A stretch of DNA of 33,162 nucleotides, from the NCBI RefSeq assembly GCF_000328305.2, contig NZ_ANPE02000178.1:1-33162 (forward strand). Reading direction: 5' to 3'. How positions within the stretch are numbered: position 1 is the first letter of the stretch; every line of letters begins with the position of its first letter. Shown here one piece after another: positions 29,837 through 33,162 of this stretch. The position numbers were made by a program, and so were the translations under genes. Below the pieces are notes generated by a model. The model searched no databases. It was not told the origin of the DNA and saw nothing but the letters and a program-made list of their open reading frames with translations. The DNA is from Arthrobacter crystallopoietes BAB-32. GTDB lineage: Bacteria; Actinomycetota; Actinomycetes; Actinomycetales; Micrococcaceae.

Positions 29837-31189
29837 GTGAACAGGCGCGGCCAACGCCTCAAGGACGCGCTGCGCACCCAGTTGTGGCCAGTGCCGGCGC
29901 TGGCCGTGGTGCTCGCGGTTGTACTGGGCGCCGTCCTGCCGCCGCTGGATGCCGCGCTGGACGGTCACATGCCCGCGGCGCTCGCCGCCTGGCTGTTCGG
30001 CGGCGGGCCGGAAGCGGCCCGTTCCGTCCTGCAGGCGGTGTCAGGCTCGCTGATCACGGTCACCTCGCTGACGTTCTCGCTCACGGTGGTGACACTGCAG
30101 CTGGCCAGCAGCCAGTTCTCGCCCCGGCTGCTGCGCACGTTCAGCCGCGATCGGGTGGTCCATCTGACCCTGGCGCTGTTCCTGGCGACGTTCGCCTATG
30201 CGCTGACGGTGCTGCGGAGCATCCGGACCGGGGAGGACGACGGCGGTGCTTTCGTTCCCGAAATAGCGGTCACCGTTGCCTTCGTGCTGGCGGTTGCCAG
30301 CGTCATGGGGCTGGTGGTGTTCCTGGCCCACTTGGCGCGCGAGCTGCGGGTGGAGACCATGATGCACCGGGTGCACGCCGAGGCCGTTGAAACGGCCGAC
30401 GTGGTCTTCCCGCCGGATGCGCCGGGACAGCCGGAGCTGCTGGAGCCGCCGGAGCTGCCGGGTCCGCCGGCGGCCACTGCTGTGGTTGAGGCAGAGGCCT
30501 CCGGTTTCCTGACCGCGGTGGATGAAGCAGCCCTGCTGGAGGCGGCGCGTTCGGCCGGGGCAGTGGTGCGGATCGACCGCGAACCGGGCACTTCGCTCAT
30601 CCGCGGCGTGCCGTTTGCCTCCGTTTGGGGCCTGGAGCCGGGCGGACCGCCGGAAGGGGAAGTCCTTGCCAGGCTGGGTAAGGAGATCAATGCAGCGGTG
30701 ACGGTCGGCTATGAGCGCACCAGCGTGCAGGATGTCGGGTTCGGATTCCGCCAGCTGGCCGATGTGGCCTCACGGGCGCTCTCGCCGGGCATCAATGATC
30801 CGACCACGGCGGCACACGCGCTGGGGCACCTGTCCAGCCTGCTCTGCCGGCTGGTGGAACGGGCCCCGGGGCCACGCGCCGTCACTGATCCGGAGGGCAG
30901 GGTGCGCGTGATCCTGGCGCTGCCGCAGCTTGCCGGCCTGCTGGACCTCGCGCTGTGCCAGCCGCGGCTCTACGGGAGCAAGGATCCGGTGGTGATGGCG
31001 CGGATGCTGCAGTTGCTGTGCGAGGTCTCTTGGCTGGACCATGTGGGCAGGTACCGGCCGGTGCTGTCCGCCCAACTGGCACAGCTGCGCCAGGCCATGG
31101 ACGCCGCCGACTACTCCGACGCGGACCGGCGGAGCCTCGAGCAGCTGGCCTGCGAAACCGCGGCCCGGCCGCGGGACAGTGCGCAGTAG
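29837..31189 (+). CDS. DUF2254-family membrane protein
   Basis: A 450-residue protein. Four hydrophobic helices lie in the N-terminal 165 residues, including WPVPALAVVLAVVLGAVLPPL, SGSLITVTSLTFSLTVVTLQLAS, LTLALFLATFAYALTVL and VTVAFVLAVASVMGLVVFLAHLA. A large soluble C-terminal domain follows (about residues 215-445). The motif SQFSPRLLRTFSRD after the second helix and the segment SPGINDPTTAAHALGHLSSLL are hallmarks of DUF2254. Function is unknown. The GTG start has only a weak GGGGAC upstream. It follows the DUF4383 gene by 37 bases, so the two may be co-transcribed. A Pro/Leu/Glu-rich linker (residues 195-215) separates the two parts. Confidence 0.82.
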   Translation: MNRRGQRLKDALRTQLWPVPALAVVLAVVLGAVLPPLDAALDGHMPAALAAWLFGGGPEAARSVLQAVSGSLITVTSLTFSLTVVTLQLASSQFSPRLLRTFSRDRVVHLTLALFLATFAYALTVLRSIRTGEDDGGAFVPEIAVTVAFVLAVASVMGLVVFLAHLARELRVETMMHRVHAEAVETADVVFPPDAPGQPELLEPPELPGPPAATAVVEAEASGFLTAVDEAALLEAARSAGAVVRIDREPGTSLIRGVPFASVWGLEPGGPPEGEVLARLGKEINAAVTVGYERTSVQDVGFGFRQLADVASRALSPGINDPTTAAHALGHLSSLLCRLVERAPGPRAVTDPEGRVRVILALPQLAGLLDLALCQPRLYGSKDPVVMARMLQLLCEVSWLDHVGRYRPVLSAQLAQLRQAMDAADYSDADRRSLEQLACETAARPRDSAQ

Positions 31190-31258
31190 CCCGCGGCGAA
31201 CCATCGCCCTGAACCGGCGGCTGCGTGCGAAAGGCGCGCGGCCGCCGTCGTTGTTTAC

Positions 31259-31294
31259 TCCAATCCACCCGCGATCTAATCCAATCCACCCGCG
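31259..31294. repeat. Direct repeat with 21-bp period upstream of the fasciclin gene
   Basis: TCCAATCCACCCGCG occurs at 31259-31273 and 31280-31294, exactly 21 bases (two helical turns) apart. The second copy supplies the -35 of a SigK-like promoter; the first could be a duplicated -35 or an activator site. Confidence 0.7.
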
Positions 31295-31308
31295 CGACGG
31301 CTCCGAAT
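31282..31308 (+). promoter_or_regulatory. SigK-like promoter of the fasciclin lipoprotein gene
   Basis: CAATCC (31282-31287) and CCGAAT (31303-31308) are 15 bases apart. The mycobacterial SigK consensus, as I recall it, is CCATCC with CCGAAT at 16-17 bases, so the -10 is exact and the -35 differs at one base. It lies about 75 bases upstream of the MPT70/MPT83-like gene, whose mycobacterial relatives are SigK targets. Confidence 0.6.
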
Positions 31309-31384
31309 CATGATGGACAGCCTGCACCCGAGGGTGCGGGACCGGCGGCGGCCCGGACGGCTGCCGATGAGAAGGAGGTCCACC

Positions 31385-32047
31385 ATGAACACGAGGATGA
31401 GAGCGATGATCGGCCTGGCGGCTGCGGCGGCGCTGGGGCTGACGGCCTGCGGGTCGGACGCCGGCAGTTCCGGCGGGGCGGCGGAGGAGACGACGGCGGC
31501 CGAAGCGCCCATGGAGACGTCAGCGCCGGCCACCGGGGAGCAGATGGACCCGGCCGCCAACCTGGTGGGCCCGGGCTGCGCGGACTATGCCGCCCAGGTG
31601 CCCGACGGTGCCGGGTCGGTTGCCGGCATGGCGCAGGATCCGGTGGCGACGGCGGCGTCGAACAACCCGCTGCTGACCACGCTGACCGCAGCGGTCTCCG
31701 GGAAGCTGAATCCCGACGTCGACCTGGTGGACACGCTCAACGGCGGCGAGTTCACCGTGTTCGCGCCCGTGGACTCGGCCTTTGAGGAGGTGCCGGCGGA
31801 GAGCATCGAGGCGCTGAAGACCGACGCGGACATGCTGACCAGCATCCTGACCTACCACGTGGTACCCGGCCAGCTGGCGCCGGATGAGGTGGCCGGCGAG
31901 CTGGAGACGGTGCAGGGCGGGATGGTGGAGGTGACCGGCAGCGGCGACGAGCTGATGGTCAACGACGCTGCGGTGGTGTGCGGCGGCGTGCAGACCGCCA
32001 ACGCGACCGTGTACCTGATCGACTCGGTGCTGATGCCGGCCGAGTAG
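31385..32047 (+). CDS. Fasciclin-domain lipoprotein, MPT70/MPT83-like
   Basis: A 220-residue surface lipoprotein. The signal peptide ends in LTAC (Cys22), followed by a Gly/Ser/Ala/Glu-rich linker. Residues 60-220 form a FAS1 domain very close in sequence to mycobacterial MPT70 and MPT83: [60 protein letters not shown] and [16 protein letters not shown]1 domains mediate adhesion or cell-surface interactions. GAAGGAGG lies six bases before the ATG; an upstream in-frame ATG is not conserved. A SigK-like promoter precedes it and a strong hairpin follows. The sigma and anti-sigma genes come next, as in the SigK system. Confidence 0.93.
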   Translation: MNTRMRAMIGLAAAAALGLTACGSDAGSSGGAAEETTAAEAPMETSAPATGEQMDPAANLVGPGCADYAAQVPDGAGSVAGMAQDPVATAASNNPLLTTLTAAVSGKLNPDVDLVDTLNGGEFTVFAPVDSAFEEVPAESIEALKTDADMLTSILTYHVVPGQLAPDEVAGELETVQGGMVEVTGSGDELMVNDAAVVCGGVQTANATVYLIDSVLMPAE

Positions 32048-32052
32048 GGGCT

Positions 32053-32094
32053 GCGGCCGGGTGCGGAGTCGAGGAGCCACCCGCATCCGGCCGC
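32053..32094 (+). terminator. Hairpin terminator after the fasciclin gene
   Basis: A 14-bp stem (32053-32066 with 32081-32094; GCGGCCGGGTGCGG against CCGCATCCGGCCGC, one G-U) closes a 14-base loop. It lies five bases after the fasciclin stop codon, so it probably separates that transcript from the sigma factor gene. No U-tract is present. Confidence 0.7.
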
Positions 32095-32166
32095 TCCGGC
32101 TCCGGCCGGTCCTGGTCTGGCCCGGGGCCCGGCCCATCCGCCCGTTCTGAAATCCGGAGGTGCGCT

Positions 32167-32775
32167 GTGCCCGACGGGCATGAGAGTCTTGACCCCATGC
32201 GCCTGCCTTGGCTGCGGTCCGCCGCGCCGCTCCCGCCCACCCACGAGGACCTGGTCCGCCGGGTAGCGCTGGGCGATGAGGCGGCGTTCGAGGATCTGTA
32301 CGACGCGGTGTCGCCGCAGGTTTTCGGCCTGATCCGGCGGGTCGTGCGGGATCCGGCGCAGAGCGAGGAAGTCACCCAGGAAGTGTTCGTGGAGGTCTGG
32401 CAGCAGGCGGCGCGCTTCGACGCGGACCGCGGCCGGGCCGTCTCGTGGATCCTGGTGATCGCGCACCGCCGCGCCGTGGACCGGATCCGGGCGAGCCAGG
32501 CCAGCGCGGACCGGGACCTGCGGCAGGGCATCAAGGAGTTCCAGGAGAGTTACGACGACGTGCAGGACATCGTGGAGGCGAAGCTTGAGGGCGAGCGGGT
32601 GCTCAAGGCGCTGGAGAGCCTCACGCAGGCGCAGCAGGAGGCAATCCGGCTGGCCTACTATGGCGGTTACACGCAGCAGGAAGTGGCCAACCTGCTCAAA
32701 GTGCCCGTGGGCACGGTGAAGACGCGGATCCGCGACGGCATGATCAGGCTCAGGGACAAGTTGGGAGTGGCGTGA
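32167..32775 (+). CDS. sigK: ECF sigma factor, SigK type
   Basis: A 202-residue sigma-70 factor of the extracytoplasmic-function class. Region 2 spans about residues 33-100 (EDLVRRVALGDEAAFEDLYD, SEEVTQEVFVEVWQQAARFD, AVSWILVIAHRRAVDRIR) and region 4 about residues 145-200 (ALESLTQAQQEAIRLAYYGGYTQQEVANLLKVPVGTVKTRIRDG). The sequence and the downstream RskA-like gene place it with SigK. I chose GTG 32167 because CGGAGG lies six bases upstream; ATG 32197, ten codons later, is the alternative. Its stop overlaps the anti-sigma ATG (TGATG). It should be held inactive by the membrane anti-sigma factor and direct transcription of the fasciclin gene. Confidence 0.9.
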   Translation: MPDGHESLDPMRLPWLRSAAPLPPTHEDLVRRVALGDEAAFEDLYDAVSPQVFGLIRRVVRDPAQSEEVTQEVFVEVWQQAARFDADRGRAVSWILVIAHRRAVDRIRASQASADRDLRQGIKEFQESYDDVQDIVEAKLEGERVLKALESLTQAQQEAIRLAYYGGYTQQEVANLLKVPVGTVKTRIRDGMIRLRDKLGVA

Positions 32776-33162
32776 TGGACGAGCAGCTGCACATCCTGAC
32801 CGGCGCCTACGCCCTGAACGCCCTGGAGGAACCCGAGCGCGAGGCCTCGAGCGGCACGCGCTGGCGTCCGAGCAGACGCGCGAGGAGGTCCGCGGGCTGA
32901 GCGCGACGGCGGCAATGCTGGCGTACGGGGCGGAGCCGGTGCGTCCGCCGCAGCGCGTGAAGGACAACGTCATGGCGGCCATCCGCAACACCCGCCAACT
33001 GCCGGCGGAGGCGGTCGTCACCAACGGCGGGGTGGTCAGCGGCGGCGGGTCCAAGTACGACGGCGAGGGCCGGGCGGCGGCTCAGCTTCCGGCGGACAGG
33101 GGTACTTCAGTCGCCGAACTAGGCGGGCGCGGCAGCCGTTCCCGGCCGGCGAATCGCCCGGG
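32775..33162 (+). pseudogene. rskA: RskA-type anti-sigma-K factor gene, frameshifted and cut by the window end
   Basis: Translation from ATG 32775 gives MDEQLHILTGAYALNALEEP, the typical N-terminus of RskA-family anti-sigma domains. Near 32845-32848 the frame is lost and a stop comes at 32898-32900 (41 residues). Reading on in the +1-shifted frame from 32849 restores family-like sequence (ERHALASEQTREEVRGLSA, PPQRVKDNVMAAIRNTRQLP) and stays open to the window end. One missing T, making GCC-TTC-GAG into GCC-TCGAG, would explain it. It could be a sequencing error or a real loss of anti-sigma function. The membrane helix and extracellular part lie beyond the window. Confidence 0.8.

Noticed and set aside
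32134-32139. CCATCC upstream of the sigma factor gene, identical to the SigK -35 consensus
   Set aside because: The only CCGAAT-like hexamer at a suitable distance (CCGGAG) is the ribosome-binding site, so transcription would begin at or after the GTG start. An autoregulatory promoter here is unlikely.

Overview
The window is high-GC actinobacterial DNA. Gene content and synteny suggest a member of the Micrococcaceae (Arthrobacter and relatives), inferred from protein character rather than any marker gene. I see no rRNA, tRNA, CRISPR array or insertion sequence. Coding density is high and no gene-free stretch exceeds 300 bases.

Left edge (1-3955, all minus strand): a secreted CAP-domain/FG-GAP protein, a small acidic protein, a ZIP-type metal transporter and a ROK-family sugar kinase.

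Core (4.1-12.4 kb, plus strand): a compact myo-inositol catabolic operon: iolC, a Cgl0158-type aldolase in the iolJ role, iolD, iolA, iolE, iolG and iolH. The missing step, iolB, lies at 16.8-17.7 kb on the other strand, next to a GntR/UTRA regulator (probable IolR). That regulator is divergent from a ribose-type ABC importer (lipoprotein, permease, single-domain ATPase; 18.8-21.8 kb). The iolC promoter and the importer promoter share IolR-like boxes and CRP/GlxR-like boxes, so uptake and catabolism appear to form one regulon.

Between them (12.5-16.8 kb) sits a separate module: a phytanoyl-CoA-dioxygenase-like Fe(II)/2-oxoglutarate oxygenase, a Gfo/Idh/MocA dehydrogenase and an SDR in one minus-strand operon, divergent from a LacI-type regulator. 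This is the best candidate for undescribed chemistry, perhaps oxidative processing of a substituted inositol.

After the importer come three tightly linked Gfo/Idh/MocA dehydrogenases (21.8-24.9 kb). A convergent two-gene operon follows (a fourth dehydrogenase plus a hydroxypyruvate-isomerase-like protein; 25.0-26.9 kb), divergent from a second LacI regulator across two identical 14-bp palindromes. With iolG and the dioxygenase-linked enzyme, six Gfo/Idh/MocA paralogues lie in 17 kb. They differ in their active-site residues, which suggests use of several inositol stereoisomers or derivatives.

Right part (28.3-33.2 kb): envelope and stress genes: a lipoprotein, a PRC-barrel protein, a DUF4383 and a DUF2254 membrane protein, and an MPT70/MPT83-like fasciclin lipoprotein followed by a SigK-type ECF sigma factor and an RskA-type anti-sigma gene. 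The anti-sigma gene carries an apparent one-base frameshift and runs off the window. A SigK-like promoter precedes the fasciclin gene, matching the mycobacterial SigK/RskA/MPT83 arrangement.
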